Assembly (NCBI GenBank): GCA_964429485.1
Contig: CAYSBW010000007.1
Span: forward strand, 1-64,000
Origin: JAPLKB01 sp964429485
GTDB lineage: Bacteria > Desulfobacterota > Syntrophorhabdia > Syntrophorhabdales > Syntrophorhabdaceae
Length of the DNA: 64,000 bases
Direction of reading: 5' to 3'
The position numbers and the translations under genes were made by a program. The notes beneath the pieces were generated by a model. That model was not told the origin of the DNA, ran no database searches, and saw nothing but the letters and a program-made list of their open reading frames with translations. Shown here piece by piece: positions 18,061 to 27,201 of the stretch. The stretch's first letter is position 1, and the number at the start of each line of letters is the position of its first letter.

Positions 18061-18417
18061 GTGATAGATCAATGGATACGTGAGATAAAAGCAGAGGCAA
18101 AACCTGAAACCTTGGGCATGATGCTTGCCCACAATGGTGTGGTAAGAGGTACTGCAAAGGATGGAAAAACTGTAAAGGGAATGAAGCTATCCTTTGACAA
18201 AACCAAGCTTGAAGCGTGCATAAATGATATGAAAAAAAGAGACGGGATAGTTGGAATCAAGGCATGGATCAATCAGGGTGAGTTGAAGGTTGGTGATGAT
18301 ATAATGTATATACTTGTTGCCGGGAGGTTCAGAGCCGATGTATTGCCAGTTATGCAGGAATTCCTGACTTTTGTTAAAACTGAAGTGGTAAGAGAAGAAG
18401 AATTTATGTATGTGTAA
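18061..18417 (+). CDS. Divergent MoaE-like protein (molybdopterin synthase large subunit family)
   Basis: A 118-residue protein aligning with MoaE over its length. GELKVGDDIMYILVAGRFRAD matches the MoaE core region GELxxGDxxVxVxVxxxHR, and FVKTEVVREEEF matches the region of the catalytic lysines. Key positions differ: the HR before the Gly-Glu-Leu is IN, the second HR is FR, and the usual WKKE is VREEE, so one catalytic Lys is missing. It may be a variant sulfur-transfer enzyme for Mo cofactor, which the nearby Mo hydroxylase and the AOR need, or it may have another role. The start is GTG with GGAGG 5 bases upstream. Confidence 0.65.
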   Translation: MIDQWIREIKAEAKPETLGMMLAHNGVVRGTAKDGKTVKGMKLSFDKTKLEACINDMKKRDGIVGIKAWINQGELKVGDDIMYILVAGRFRADVLPVMQEFLTFVKTEVVREEEFMYV

Positions 18418-18517
18418 AGAGAGTTGAACTGTTGCAGAAAAAAGTTGAACCGCTGAAGTAATTGTAGTTAGAATATTTAATCAATTACATAATCAAGAAA
18501 ATGGCAGTGGAGGAAAA

Positions 18518-19336
18518 TTGGCAGAAGCACCTTTAGAGCGTTATGGTAGTTCTTTTATCTTTGTTTTTTCTTCGATTGGAAGATGGGCAATAAGGTTTGT
18601 GGGAAATCTGGGCGCCATGCTCATTTTCTTTTCCCTTGCCTTTTTTAATATATTCCGTAAAAAACAATTTGCTGAAATAGTAAAACAGATATACTATATC
18701 GGTGCCAGATCTTCCCTGATTGTTATGCTTGTAGGACTTTTTACCGGAATGGTACTTGGATTACAGCTTTTTTATACTCTTGTTAAATTTGGTTCTGTAG
18801 GTGCTCTCGGATCTGCTATATCGCTGTCTCTTATCAGGGAACTCGGGCCGGTGCTAACGGCAATTATGATTACAGCTCGTGCAGGCTCAGGTATGACAGC
18901 TGAGATTGGTATTATGAGAATATCCGAGCAGATAGATGCTCTTTATTCTATGCGCATTGACCCTGTCCGTTATCTCATAAGCCCGAAGATAGCGGCTTCT
19001 ATAATCAGTTTTCCCCTGCTCACAGCTTTTTTTGATTTGATCGGCATACTTGGGGGGTATTTCACAGGGGTTCTTCTCCTTGGTACGAATGCGGGGACTT
19101 ATTTTTACAGAGTTCAGTCTTCTATAGACATGGTTGATATAAGAGGAGGATTTATAAAAGCACTTTTTTTCGCTGTTATCGTATCTTGTATATGTTGTTA
19201 TCAGGGCTATTTCTGCCATATGAGGAGCGATGGTTATGGCGCTAAAGCTGTGGGTCTGGCAACTGTTTCCGCTGTAGTAATCTCCTGTGTGATGATACTC
19301 GTAGTAGATTATGTTGTTACTTCCTTTCTTATGTAG
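18518..19336 (+). CDS. mlaE: MlaE family lipid ABC transporter permease
   Basis: A 272-residue inner-membrane permease with about five membrane segments. The family signature is clear: GMVLGLQ near residues 77-83, SLIRELGPVLTAIMITARAGSGMTAEIG near residues 108-135 and the downstream EQIDAL. Mla systems move phospholipids between inner and outer membranes. The start codon is TTG, chosen because GGAGG lies 4 bases upstream. It is the first gene of a five-gene operon ordered E-F-D-C-A and is separated by 8 bases from the ATPase gene. Confidence 0.92.
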   Translation: MAEAPLERYGSSFIFVFSSIGRWAIRFVGNLGAMLIFFSLAFFNIFRKKQFAEIVKQIYYIGARSSLIVMLVGLFTGMVLGLQLFYTLVKFGSVGALGSAISLSLIRELGPVLTAIMITARAGSGMTAEIGIMRISEQIDALYSMRIDPVRYLISPKIAASIISFPLLTAFFDLIGILGGYFTGVLLLGTNAGTYFYRVQSSIDMVDIRGGFIKALFFAVIVSCICCYQGYFCHMRSDGYGAKAVGLATVSAVVISCVMILVVDYVVTSFLM

Positions 19337-19344
19337 GACAATTA

Positions 19345-20595
19345 ATGAAAAAAATGCCTTTGATAGAATTTCGAAATGTTACCAAACGGTTCAACGAGAA
19401 AACCGTTTTGAATAACGTCAATGCCAGTATTTATGAAAATCAAGTTACAACGATTATAGGTAAGAGTGGAACAGGGAAAAGTGTGTTTCTCAAACATATT
19501 ATAGGTCTGTTGAAACCGGATGAAGGTACAATTTTATTTGAGGGCAAGCCTATTGACAAGATGAATAAGCATGAGCGCGAAAAATACAGGAGCAACATAT
19601 CCTTTCTTTTCCAGAACAACGCATTGCTTGATTCAATGACAGTTTTTGATAATGTTGCTTTTCCGTTGAGACAGACTACAAATCTTAAGAAGAAAGAGAT
19701 TGAGGCCAAAGCATTAAAAAGGATTGAAGACCTGGATCTCATTGAAGCCATCAATAAATATCCCTCAGAGCTTTCTGGAGGAATGCAGAAGAGGGTTGCT
19801 CTCGCAAGAGCCCTGGTAACTGACCCCGGAATTGTGCTTTTTGATGAACCAACAACAGGGCAGGACCCTATAAGAAAAAACATGATTCTCAGTATGATTT
19901 CTCATTACAGGAAAAAATTTGGTTTTACTGCTGTTATGATCAGCCATGATATACCTGATGTGTTTTTTATTTCAGACAGGATTATTATACTTTGGGAAGG
20001 TTCAATCGGGTTTGAAGGTACCTATGATGAAGTATTAAAGCGCAAGCTACCTTTAATCGATGAATTTCTCCGCAGCCTGGAAGGGTTTCAGGATGAACTC
20101 ACGGGTTTACCTTCCAGAGAAGCCTTCAGGATGCATTACACAGGGATGCTGGGGGGGTCTGTTACAGCAGTTGCTGTTTCTGCAGCTCTTTTCAGTATTG
20201 GTATTAATTTGCCTGGAACTGATTCAGGATCACAGATTTCACTGGAAATTCTCAAATTCCTTGGAAAATTTACAAATAAACAGTTTAATCCTCTTGGAGG
20301 CTTCTCTGCTCGTCACAGTAGAGATCAAATACTTACGGTGTTTCCCCATACAACAATAGATGAGGCTAAAGAGCTGGTATCAGGTTTTGCAAAAAAATTA
20401 CAGGAAGGTGGCCTTGCGGGAATTGAAAACATGGCCATACGAAAAACAGGCAATGGAGAATGCTTTGATATTAACATACGTGCGGGGATTACCGGGGTAT
20501 ATCCTGCTGACGAAATTGAACAGATTATTAAAAGAGCTGAGGAAGCGCAGGAAATAATAGCAAGTTATAGATGTAATGCTGGAGGTAGTTTGTAA
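19345..20595 (+). CDS. mlaF: Mla-type ABC ATPase fused to a degenerate GGDEF-like domain
   Basis: A 416-residue protein. Residues 1-240 are an MlaF ATPase with Walker A GKSGTGKS, the signature LSGGMQKRVALARAL, Walker B VLFDEPTTGQDP and the switch His in MISHDI. MlaF proteins normally end near residue 260-270, but here about 165 residues follow. That tail begins DELTGLPSREAF (about residue 250), the typical GGDEF-domain start, and runs to an end resembling the RAxxAL-YxAK helix (RAEEAQEIIASY). The GGDEF motif position reads SRDQI (about residue 326), so diguanylate cyclase activity is very unlikely. The tail could be a nucleotide-sensing or protein-binding module. Overlaps mlaD by TAATG. Confidence 0.85.
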   Translation: MKKMPLIEFRNVTKRFNEKTVLNNVNASIYENQVTTIIGKSGTGKSVFLKHIIGLLKPDEGTILFEGKPIDKMNKHEREKYRSNISFLFQNNALLDSMTVFDNVAFPLRQTTNLKKKEIEAKALKRIEDLDLIEAINKYPSELSGGMQKRVALARALVTDPGIVLFDEPTTGQDPIRKNMILSMISHYRKKFGFTAVMISHDIPDVFFISDRIIILWEGSIGFEGTYDEVLKRKLPLIDEFLRSLEGFQDELTGLPSREAFRMHYTGMLGGSVTAVAVSAALFSIGINLPGTDSGSQISLEILKFLGKFTNKQFNPLGGFSARHSRDQILTVFPHTTIDEAKELVSGFAKKLQEGGLAGIENMAIRKTGNGECFDINIRAGITGVYPADEIEQIIKRAEEAQEIIASYRCNAGGSL

Positions 20596-21044
20596 TGAAA
20601 AAGTACTCAATGGAAACAGCTGTTGGTGTTTTTGTAGTAATCGGCCTTATATGTGTGGGATACATGACAGTGAAACTCGGTAAAGTTTCACTCTTTGGAG
20701 AGGAGACCTACAAACTTTATGCCAGATTTGCCTCAGCTTCCGGACTCAGGGTGGGTAGTTCAGTTGAAGTGTTCGGTCTTGAAGTGGGAAGTGTGAAGGG
20801 TCTTAAAATAGAGACTGATAAACAGATGGCAGTTGTAGAAATGGCGATCAATAAAAACATCACAGTATACGATGATGCAGCGGCTACCATAAAAACCTCA
20901 GGGCTTATTGGAGATAAATATGTTAAAATTGAACCTGGAGGATCAGGTGCTCCTATCGGGAAAGGCGGTTTCATAACCCAAACATCAGTGCCTGCTGATA
21001 TTGAAGATCTTATCGGAAAGTATGCTTTCGGAGATGCAAAATAG
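20595..21044 (+). CDS. mlaD: MlaD/MCE domain lipid transport protein
   Basis: A 149-residue protein with one N-terminal membrane anchor (hydrophobic run at about residues 6-26) and a single MCE domain. The domain shows ASGLRVGSSVEVFGLEVGSV and the YVKIEPGGS motif. In Mla systems MlaD forms a hexameric ring in the periplasm, bound to MlaE/MlaF. Length is typical for this short class. The start is coupled to mlaF and preceded by GGAGGT. Confidence 0.92.
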   Translation: MKKYSMETAVGVFVVIGLICVGYMTVKLGKVSLFGEETYKLYARFASASGLRVGSSVEVFGLEVGSVKGLKIETDKQMAVVEMAINKNITVYDDAAATIKTSGLIGDKYVKIEPGGSGAPIGKGGFITQTSVPADIEDLIGKYAFGDAK

Positions 21045-21099
21045 GATGAAAGAGGCAGTGTTTTTAATGTTGATTAAAGATTTATTAAGGGAGGGTGTG

Positions 21100-21690
21100 T
21101 TGAAAACTTTACGTAAGTTTATATTTATGATTGTATTTGTTATTCCTGTCATTGCCTTTGCCGGTATACCCCTGGATACTGTGAAAACTAATGTTAATGG
21201 TGTACTTGAAGTAATGCGTGATCCCAAACTTAAAGGGGAATCCGGTCAAAAATTAAAAGAGCAGAGGATTGTTGTTGCTGCCGAAAAGCTTTTTGATTTT
21301 ATAGAGCTTTCCAAGAGAACGCTGGGTTTGAACTGGAACAAGCTTACACCGGACCAGCGTAAAGAATTTGTTGAGTTATACAAGACCATACTCAAGGATT
21401 CCTATGTGGATAAAATTACAGCCTATACAGACGAAAAGGTAAATTTTACAAAAGAGGTTCCTCTATCTGAAACCACAATGGAAGTGCAGAGTTTTGTAGT
21501 AACAAAAAACACTGCTGTGCCTATTTTTTATAGAGTTATCATAAAGGGAGGGGAGTGGAAGGTCTATGATGTAGTGATAGAGGGAGTCAGCCTTATAAGC
21601 AACTACCGAAGCCAATTCAGAGAAATACTTGGAAATAACCCGCCTGAATCTCTACTTGAAACATTACGCAAAAAGGTTGGTAAAAATTGA
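21100..21690 (+). CDS. mlaC: MlaC/Ttg2D family periplasmic phospholipid-binding protein
   Basis: A protein of about 196 residues with a signal peptide (KTLRKFIFMIVFVIPVIAFA) and an MlaC body: PLDTVKTNVNGVLEVM, then a conserved LTPDQRKEFVELYKTILKDSY and the C-terminal GVSLISNYRSQFREIL. MlaC carries phospholipids between MlaA and MlaD. The start is uncertain. I prefer the TTG at 21100, with AGGGAGG 6 bases upstream and a clean signal peptide. An ATG at 21067 or one at 21048 would lengthen the N-terminus by 11 or more residues. Confidence 0.88.
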   Translation: MKTLRKFIFMIVFVIPVIAFAGIPLDTVKTNVNGVLEVMRDPKLKGESGQKLKEQRIVVAAEKLFDFIELSKRTLGLNWNKLTPDQRKEFVELYKTILKDSYVDKITAYTDEKVNFTKEVPLSETTMEVQSFVVTKNTAVPIFYRVIIKGGEWKVYDVVIEGVSLISNYRSQFREILGNNPPESLLETLRKKVGKN

Positions 21691-22586
21691 ATTGTTTTGT
21701 ATTTATAAGATTTCAGGGAAGAATGCATTCACATTCGGGATTCATAACCTACTTTACATTTATTATATGTTTGCTTGGAGGTTTTTTATCAGTATCTTTT
21801 GCAGAAGAAGATTTTTCTCTGAATAGAGCTATTGTCCTGTGCGAGGCACAGCAGGAAGACAAAGAGAGCATTGTAGAAAACTGGTCTGGTGAGCCTGCAC
21901 AAAGTCAAAATATATCTGATGATGAATATGGTAATGTCACTGAAGAACAGGCAGTTAGTGGAGAAGGGCCCCGTGTTGCCGATCCCTTGGAACCGTGGAA
22001 CAGGGCAATGTATAATTTCAACGACAAGGTTTATGTATGGTTGTTAAGACCTGCTGCAGAAGGATACGAATATGTTTTGCCTGAAGGAATCAGAGGGATA
22101 TTCAGCAGTTTTTATAAAAATATCAAGGCTCCCGTTAGAATCATAAACAATCTTCTTCAGGGTAAACCGGGATATGCAGGGATTGAACTGGCCAAGTTTG
22201 TTATTAATTCTACAATAGGTGTTGCCGGATTCAGGGATTGTGCAACAGAGTGTTTTAACATTAAAGGTCGTGAAGCTGATTTTGGACAAACTTTGGGCAA
22301 GTATGGTATGGGCCACGGTTTTTATTTTGTCTGGCCGTTTATTGGCCCTTCAAGTGCCCGTGATTCTGTAGGATGGGGTGTTGACTGGACATTTAAACCA
22401 ACAACATATCTTGGAGGTTCCGAATGGTTCAATCCGGAAAACGTAGGGCTATATGTTCATGAATCAGTAAATACCCTGTCTTTTCACATTGGAGAATATG
22501 AGGTACTCAAAGGAGCAGCTATTGATCCATATGTGGCTATGCGTGATATTTATATACAGTACAGAGAAAAATTACTAAAAGAATGA
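21687..22586 (+). CDS. mlaA: MlaA/VacJ family outer-membrane lipid asymmetry protein
   Basis: A protein of up to 299 residues. The VacJ family core is present: DPLEPWNRAMYNFND, INNLLQGK, FVINSTIGVAGF, FGQTLGKYGMGHGFYFVWP and the D/S-rich GPSSARDSVG. An N-terminal hydrophobic segment acts as a signal peptide ending in SFAEED. No canonical lipobox Cys is visible, unlike E. coli MlaA, so the protein may not be lipidated. The TTG at 21687 overlaps the mlaC stop. An ATG at 21723 with AGGGAAG upstream is an equally good start. A poorly conserved acidic stretch separates the signal from the domain. Confidence 0.88.
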   Translation: MNCFVFIRFQGRMHSHSGFITYFTFIICLLGGFLSVSFAEEDFSLNRAIVLCEAQQEDKESIVENWSGEPAQSQNISDDEYGNVTEEQAVSGEGPRVADPLEPWNRAMYNFNDKVYVWLLRPAAEGYEYVLPEGIRGIFSSFYKNIKAPVRIINNLLQGKPGYAGIELAKFVINSTIGVAGFRDCATECFNIKGREADFGQTLGKYGMGHGFYFVWPFIGPSSARDSVGWGVDWTFKPTTYLGGSEWFNPENVGLYVHESVNTLSFHIGEYEVLKGAAIDPYVAMRDIYIQYREKLLKE

Positions 22587-22769
22587 GAGAATATGTTGAA
22601 TATTTTTTTTCCAAAAAATCCAATTTTTAATTATTAAAATGTTTTAAATTTCAAATATGAAATGAAATCAGCAAGTATGAAAAAACATTAAAACAGGGCT
22701 ACAAGAAGTTATTACAAATTAAGGACATTGATAATATTCTGTACATAGATTGGGGGATAAAAAATTCTG

Positions 22770-23486
22770 TCAAGTTTTTTTTAGGATTACGAGAAACAAT
22801 TTCCTGGGCAGATCACCTTCCTCGAATTCTGTAATATCGATAATATCATATCCTTCGGATAATTCTCCCACTGTTTCCCTGCAAAAAAAATGAACTGCAA
22901 AGCCTCCTCTCTCCCATATATTTTCACCGTGATATTTGCCTGTCATGTAATGGGGGTCATTGATATTTCTTGCTGTATAAACATTAAAACCACCCTTTTT
23001 CAACACCCTTTTTATTTCATTTGAAAGGAATTTAAGCTCTGTCTTTGTCAGGGCCATACAGTAAAGCATGTGAGAATAACAACAATCAAAAGATGCATCC
23101 TCAAATGGAAGAGCATTTTTCAAGTTGTGCTGCAGGGTTTTAATGGATTGCAACATCCCGGAATCACGAGATTTATCATTTATTAACCTGAGCCCTTCTT
23201 TACTATAATCAACGACTTCAACTTGAAGACCCTGGGTTGCAAAATAGAATGTATCCCGTCCCTGCCCCCCGCCAAGTTCCAGAACTTTAAATTTTCCTTC
23301 TTTTTTAAACAGATCAACTGCCTTACAGGCAGGATAACTTGGTTCTATTCCAAACATATCAATTTTTTCCGAATAAACTTTATCCCAATGTTCCTGTTGG
23401 CCGGAAAATACATCTCCATACTTTTCCATCTTATGTTTTTCAATATTTTCCTCATATGATTTTTCAGATTTTTCTTTCACATCCAT
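22770..23486 (-). CDS. Class I SAM-dependent methyltransferase
   Basis: A 238-residue protein with a Rossmann-type methyltransferase core (methyltransf_11/25). The SAM-binding motif I is VLELGGGQGRDTFYFA, motif II ends in VEVVDYS, and post-II includes LPFEDASFDCCYSHM. The N-terminus is charged and contains a WDKVYSE motif common in this group. The substrate cannot be read from sequence. It is a lone gene, convergent with mlaA. Confidence 0.82.
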   Translation of the reverse strand: MDVKEKSEKSYEENIEKHKMEKYGDVFSGQQEHWDKVYSEKIDMFGIEPSYPACKAVDLFKKEGKFKVLELGGGQGRDTFYFATQGLQVEVVDYSKEGLRLINDKSRDSGMLQSIKTLQHNLKNALPFEDASFDCCYSHMLYCMALTKTELKFLSNEIKRVLKKGGFNVYTARNINDPHYMTGKYHGENIWERGGFAVHFFCRETVGELSEGYDIIDITEFEEGDLPRKLFLVILKKT

Positions 23487-23799
23487 GCAATCCCCTTTCC
23501 CGGATAACTATTGCCGACACTTTTTTTAACTTTATATAAGCCGGAGTATATTGTCTTTTACATTAAATTGCTGTAATTTATCTGTCTCTTTATAAATGTT
23601 ACAAAAAATGATTTTTAATATTTATTTTGTACTTTAAACAATGTTTCTTTCTACAGAGGTGCTTCATAGTCTGATTTTAGCAGAATGATAGCACAATGAT
23701 CTTTTCAATTATATTAAAACCTGTCCGTAGAGGAGGATGCAAGTTAATTTATAGTAAAGGTTCAGAAATAAAAGCTTTTTAAAATATGTGGGGTATTTA
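23487..23799. other. Intergenic region upstream of the GDT1-type transporter
   Basis: This 313-base AT-rich divergent region holds no gene. I looked for the manganese (yybP-ykoY) riboswitch that precedes some GDT1 genes and could not find its conserved loops. No convincing promoter pair stands out. Confidence 0.35.
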
Positions 23800-24483
23800 A
23801 TGACAGCATATATTACGTCTCTTGTTTTTGTAGTTCTTGCAGAGATGGGAGATAAGACACAACTGCTTGCCATGGCTTTTGCCACCCGATTTCACTGGGT
23901 TACTGTTCTGTGGGGAGTTTTTGTTGCAACACTGGCAAACCATTTATTGGCAGTACTTCTGGGGAGCTATCTTACAAGGATAGTGCCTCTTCAATATATT
24001 CAGCTTATTGCCTCAGCATCATTTATCCTTTTTGGACTATGGACTTTAAGGGGTGATAAGCTCGATAATGAAGACAGGAAATTTAATTTTAGTCCATTCT
24101 GGACAGTTGCCATTGCATTTTTTATTGCTGAAATGGGTGATAAAACGCAGCTTGCAACTGTTGCACTGGCCACGAAATTTGAAAGTGTAGCACAAATATG
24201 GATGGGCACAACAACCGGTATGTTGATAGCTGACTCTATAGGTATATTTTTCGGTATTGTTCTCGGGAAAAATATTCCGGAACGAGCAATTAAGTGGTTC
24301 GCTGCATCGATTTTTATTTTTTTCGGTATTGTCGGTATATATAGTTCACTTCCTGAAAATATTCGGACAATACCAAATGTAGCAGGGGGTCTTCTTTTCT
24401 TAATCCTTCTGGTATATGTTGTAGTGCGTATGAATAAACAGGAAAGACGAAAAGAAGAGAAAGAAAAAAATATTCATGAATAA
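23800..24483 (+). CDS. GDT1/TMEM165 (UPF0016) family cation transporter
   Basis: A 227-residue membrane protein made of two homologous halves, each with the hallmark motif EMGDKTQL (about residues 15-22 and 110-117). Six membrane segments are visible and the C-terminal tail is Lys/Glu-rich. Bacterial members export manganese, and eukaryotic relatives move Mn2+ or Ca2+ in exchange for protons. I chose the ATG at 23800 (GTGGGG upstream) over a GTG at 23788. It is convergent with the following minus-strand gene. Confidence 0.9.
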   Translation: MTAYITSLVFVVLAEMGDKTQLLAMAFATRFHWVTVLWGVFVATLANHLLAVLLGSYLTRIVPLQYIQLIASASFILFGLWTLRGDKLDNEDRKFNFSPFWTVAIAFFIAEMGDKTQLATVALATKFESVAQIWMGTTTGMLIADSIGIFFGIVLGKNIPERAIKWFAASIFIFFGIVGIYSSLPENIRTIPNVAGGLLFLILLVYVVVRMNKQERRKEEKEKNIHE

Positions 24484-24485
24484 AC

Positions 24486-24884
24486 TTAATCTACAGGAAT
24501 GCCATTAATAAAAATAACCGGTTTTTCAAAAGAAGAAGAATCATTTATTTTGAGCAGGATTTCCCCTGTTTCCTTCTTTTGTTCGGCAATTATAATGCCC
24601 TGCAGTGCCCAGGGTGACAGACCTTCAACAACTTCATCATTGATGATTAATCCGCAGCCTCCTCCTGGGGCAACTATCTGTCTGTAAACTTTATTGGTAT
24701 CCATATCTGTGTGCAGGGTACCATTTTTTTCTGCAAGACACAGGCTGTTGCCATGAATGTGAAGATTACAGATGATTTTGAATTCTTTGTTGTTATCAAT
24801 AACCAGATAAGTGTTTTTTTTACCTGATATATTGGAATTTTCTTTTGAAGCATCCAAGTCTATCCGTTTTATTATGACTTCCAT
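24486..24884 (-). CDS. Conserved-looking hypothetical protein downstream of the pyr operon
   Basis: A 132-residue soluble protein that I do not recognise. It is strand-rich with a Gly-rich centre (VAPGGGCGLIIND) and a single tryptophan in LSPWALQGI. The ATG at 24884 is preceded by GGAAGG. An in-frame GTG 15 bases upstream is less likely. It sits 114 bases after pyrC on the same strand and may be the last gene of that transcript. No function is assigned. Confidence 0.6.
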   Translation of the reverse strand: MEVIIKRIDLDASKENSNISGKKNTYLVIDNNKEFKIICNLHIHGNSLCLAEKNGTLHTDMDTNKVYRQIVAPGGGCGLIINDEVVEGLSPWALQGIIIAEQKKETGEILLKINDSSSFEKPVIFINGIPVD

Positions 24885-24997
24885 ATTCCAACCTTCCACA
24901 GCACAGTATTAATATCTTTTACCTGATAATATCAAATAGATTTCTGAAAAACAAGAAGTAGTGAATGTATGACAGGTAGTTTATTATCCTGAAGATA

Positions 24998-26281
24998 TCA
25001 GGTTGTTTTACTTCTGTAGACAATATTGCCGTTAACAATGGTAAAGAGGTTCTTTCCCTTCAACTTCCAGCCGTGAAAGGGGGTATTCCTGCCTTTTGAA
25101 AGAAAATTGTTTTTATCGACCACCCACTCTGCAAGAGGGTCGAAAATTATGATGTCCGCTGCATTGCCAGGTGTAATTCTTCCATAGGGAAGTTTTAACA
25201 GTTGCGCCGGAGCTTCAGTAAATTTTCGCAACAGTTCCATTAGACTAAGAACACCTTCATGGACAAGATTCAAAGAAAGAGCCAGCGCTGTTTCAAGGCC
25301 GGAAATTCCGGAAGAGGCAATATCGAATTCTACATCTTTTGATGTGAAATCATGGGGTGCATGATCTGTTGCAATAATATCTATTGATCCATTTTTAAGC
25401 CCTTCTTTAATTGCTTCAACATCATCTCTTGATCTTAAGGGTGGATTAACCTTTGTATTAGTATCAAAACCGAGAGTTGCTTCATCGATTAATGTAAAAT
25501 AGTGAGGGCAAGTGTCACAGGTTATTTTTTTAAACTTTTTTTTGAATTCCCTTACAGCGTCAATACTGCCCTTTGTTGAAAGATGTGTAAGATGTATTGG
25601 AATACCGACGTATTCTGCCAGAGCCATATCTCTTTTTACTATAATTTCTTCAGCAATGGAGGGAACCGCAGTGAGACCTGATATAATAGAAGCTTTTCCC
25701 TCGTGGACAAAACCATTTGAAAGATCTTCATCTTCGCAGTGAGATATTGCTGGAATGTTAAAAAGCTTTATATATTCAAGGGCTTTACGAAGAAGTCCGG
25801 AATTTTTCACGGATTTTCCATCATCTGAAACTGCTACAATGCCTGCCCTGTACATCTCTCCTATTTCTGCGAGCTCTTTTCCTTCCAGGTTTTTTGTAAT
25901 TGCGCCACAGGGAAAAACGCGACAGACAGCTTCAATCTTAGATTGATTTACGATATATTCAGTAACGCTTTTGTTATCATTAACCGGATTAGTGTTTGCC
26001 ATGCAAACAACTGTCGTAAAACCGCCTTTTGCAGCAGCCATAGTTCCTGTTTTAATTGATTCCTTGTATTCATAGCCCGGTTCGCGCAGATGTACATGAA
26101 CGTCTATGAGACCAGGAGCAACGATAAGACCTGATGCATCTATAATTTCTGTAATACTATCATTTTCGCTGATATTTTTATCAATTTTTTCAACAAATCC
26201 ATCTTTTATGTATATGTCCAGCTCCTGATCCATGTTGTTGCCAGGATCAATGACTCTGCCGTTTTTTATAAGGATTTTCAT
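24998..26281 (-). CDS. pyrC: Dihydroorotase
   Basis: A 427-residue class I dihydroorotase (amidohydrolase fold), the third step of pyrimidine synthesis. Visible are the metal His pair and neighbourhood in DVHVHLREPGYEYKE, the substrate region ANTNPVND, the later His in SHCED and HLTHLST, and the catalytic Asp in ATDHAPH. Length is normal. The start overlaps the pyrB stop by 4 bases. All zinc ligands seem present, so it is likely active and not the inactive PyrC' partner of some ATCases. Confidence 0.95.
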   Translation of the reverse strand: MKILIKNGRVIDPGNNMDQELDIYIKDGFVEKIDKNISENDSITEIIDASGLIVAPGLIDVHVHLREPGYEYKESIKTGTMAAAKGGFTTVVCMANTNPVNDNKSVTEYIVNQSKIEAVCRVFPCGAITKNLEGKELAEIGEMYRAGIVAVSDDGKSVKNSGLLRKALEYIKLFNIPAISHCEDEDLSNGFVHEGKASIISGLTAVPSIAEEIIVKRDMALAEYVGIPIHLTHLSTKGSIDAVREFKKKFKKITCDTCPHYFTLIDEATLGFDTNTKVNPPLRSRDDVEAIKEGLKNGSIDIIATDHAPHDFTSKDVEFDIASSGISGLETALALSLNLVHEGVLSLMELLRKFTEAPAQLLKLPYGRITPGNAADIIIFDPLAEWVVDKNNFLSKGRNTPFHGWKLKGKNLFTIVNGNIVYRSKTT

Positions 26282-27201
26282 ATTTCACCTCCTGTGAGGA
26301 GAAAAAGTACAGCCATTCTCACTGCAACACCATTTTCCACCTGATCAAGTATTACCGAATACGGCCCGTCTGCCACTTCACCAGTAATTTCAATTCCCCT
26401 GTTCATAGGGCCGGGATGCATTATTATTACATCTTTTTTTGCTTTTTTAACATGTTCAGGTTTCAGACCATAAATAGTGGAATATTCATTAATCGAGGGA
26501 ATATAAGATATCCCGCCCCTTTCTTTCTGAATCCGTAACATCATAATCACATCAGCATTCCTAACTGCTTTGTTAATATCGTACTCTACTTTTACCCCGA
26601 GGTCTTCAATGTTCGGAGGTATCATGGTTGGAGGGCCGCAGCAGATTATTTCTGTATCAAAAAGCTTCAAGGCAAAGACATTTGATCTTGCTACTCTGCT
26701 ATGGGCAATATCACCGATTACAACAAATTTCAGACCATCTATCCTGCCTTTTTTTTCCTTCATGGTAAAAAGATCGAGAAGTGCCTGTGTAGGGTGCTCG
26801 TGAGAGCCGTCACCTGCATTGACAACAGAAGAATTAACTATTTCTGATAAAATATGGGGAGCTCCAGGCATACTGTGACGGATAACAATAACGTCCGGTT
26901 GCATTGATTCAAGATTTCTGGCAGTGTCCTTCAGGGTTTCGCCTTTAAGATAGCTGCTTGTACTGGCGGTGACATTAATTGTATCTGCGCTCAGACGTTT
27001 TGCTGCTATTTCAAAGGAAACCCGTGTCCTTGTACTTGGTTCATAAAAAAGGGTGATCACTGTTTTTCCGCGAAGTGTGGGAACCTTTTTAACTTCTCTT
27101 TTTGATATGTCTTTAAATGATTCGGCAGTATCGAGGACAAGGAGGACCTCTTCTTTTGAAAGTTCATTAATGCCAAGAAGGTCTTTTTTTGTCCAGTCCA
27201 T
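26278..27201 (-). CDS. pyrB: Aspartate carbamoyltransferase catalytic subunit
   Basis: A 307-residue ATCase that joins carbamoyl phosphate and aspartate. The carbamoyl-phosphate loop FYEPSTRTRVSFE is at about residues 53-65. Also seen are the DGSHEHPTQALLDL loop and HPGPMNRG near the C-terminus. No pyrI regulatory subunit follows. The start lies directly after the pyrR stop and the stop overlaps pyrC, forming a pyrR-pyrB-pyrC operon. Confidence 0.96.
   Translation of the reverse strand: MDWTKKDLLGINELSKEEVLLVLDTAESFKDISKREVKKVPTLRGKTVITLFYEPSTRTRVSFEIAAKRLSADTINVTASTSSYLKGETLKDTARNLESMQPDVIVIRHSMPGAPHILSEIVNSSVVNAGDGSHEHPTQALLDLFTMKEKKGRIDGLKFVVIGDIAHSRVARSNVFALKLFDTEIICCGPPTMIPPNIEDLGVKVEYDINKAVRNADVIMMLRIQKERGGISYIPSINEYSTIYGLKPEHVKKAKKDVIIMHPGPMNRGIEITGEVADGPYSVILDQVENGVAVRMAVLFLLTGGEI

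Noticed and set aside
23640..23790. Possible manganese (yybP-ykoY) riboswitch before the GDT1-type gene
   Set aside because: I could not find the conserved loops or paired stems of that riboswitch.
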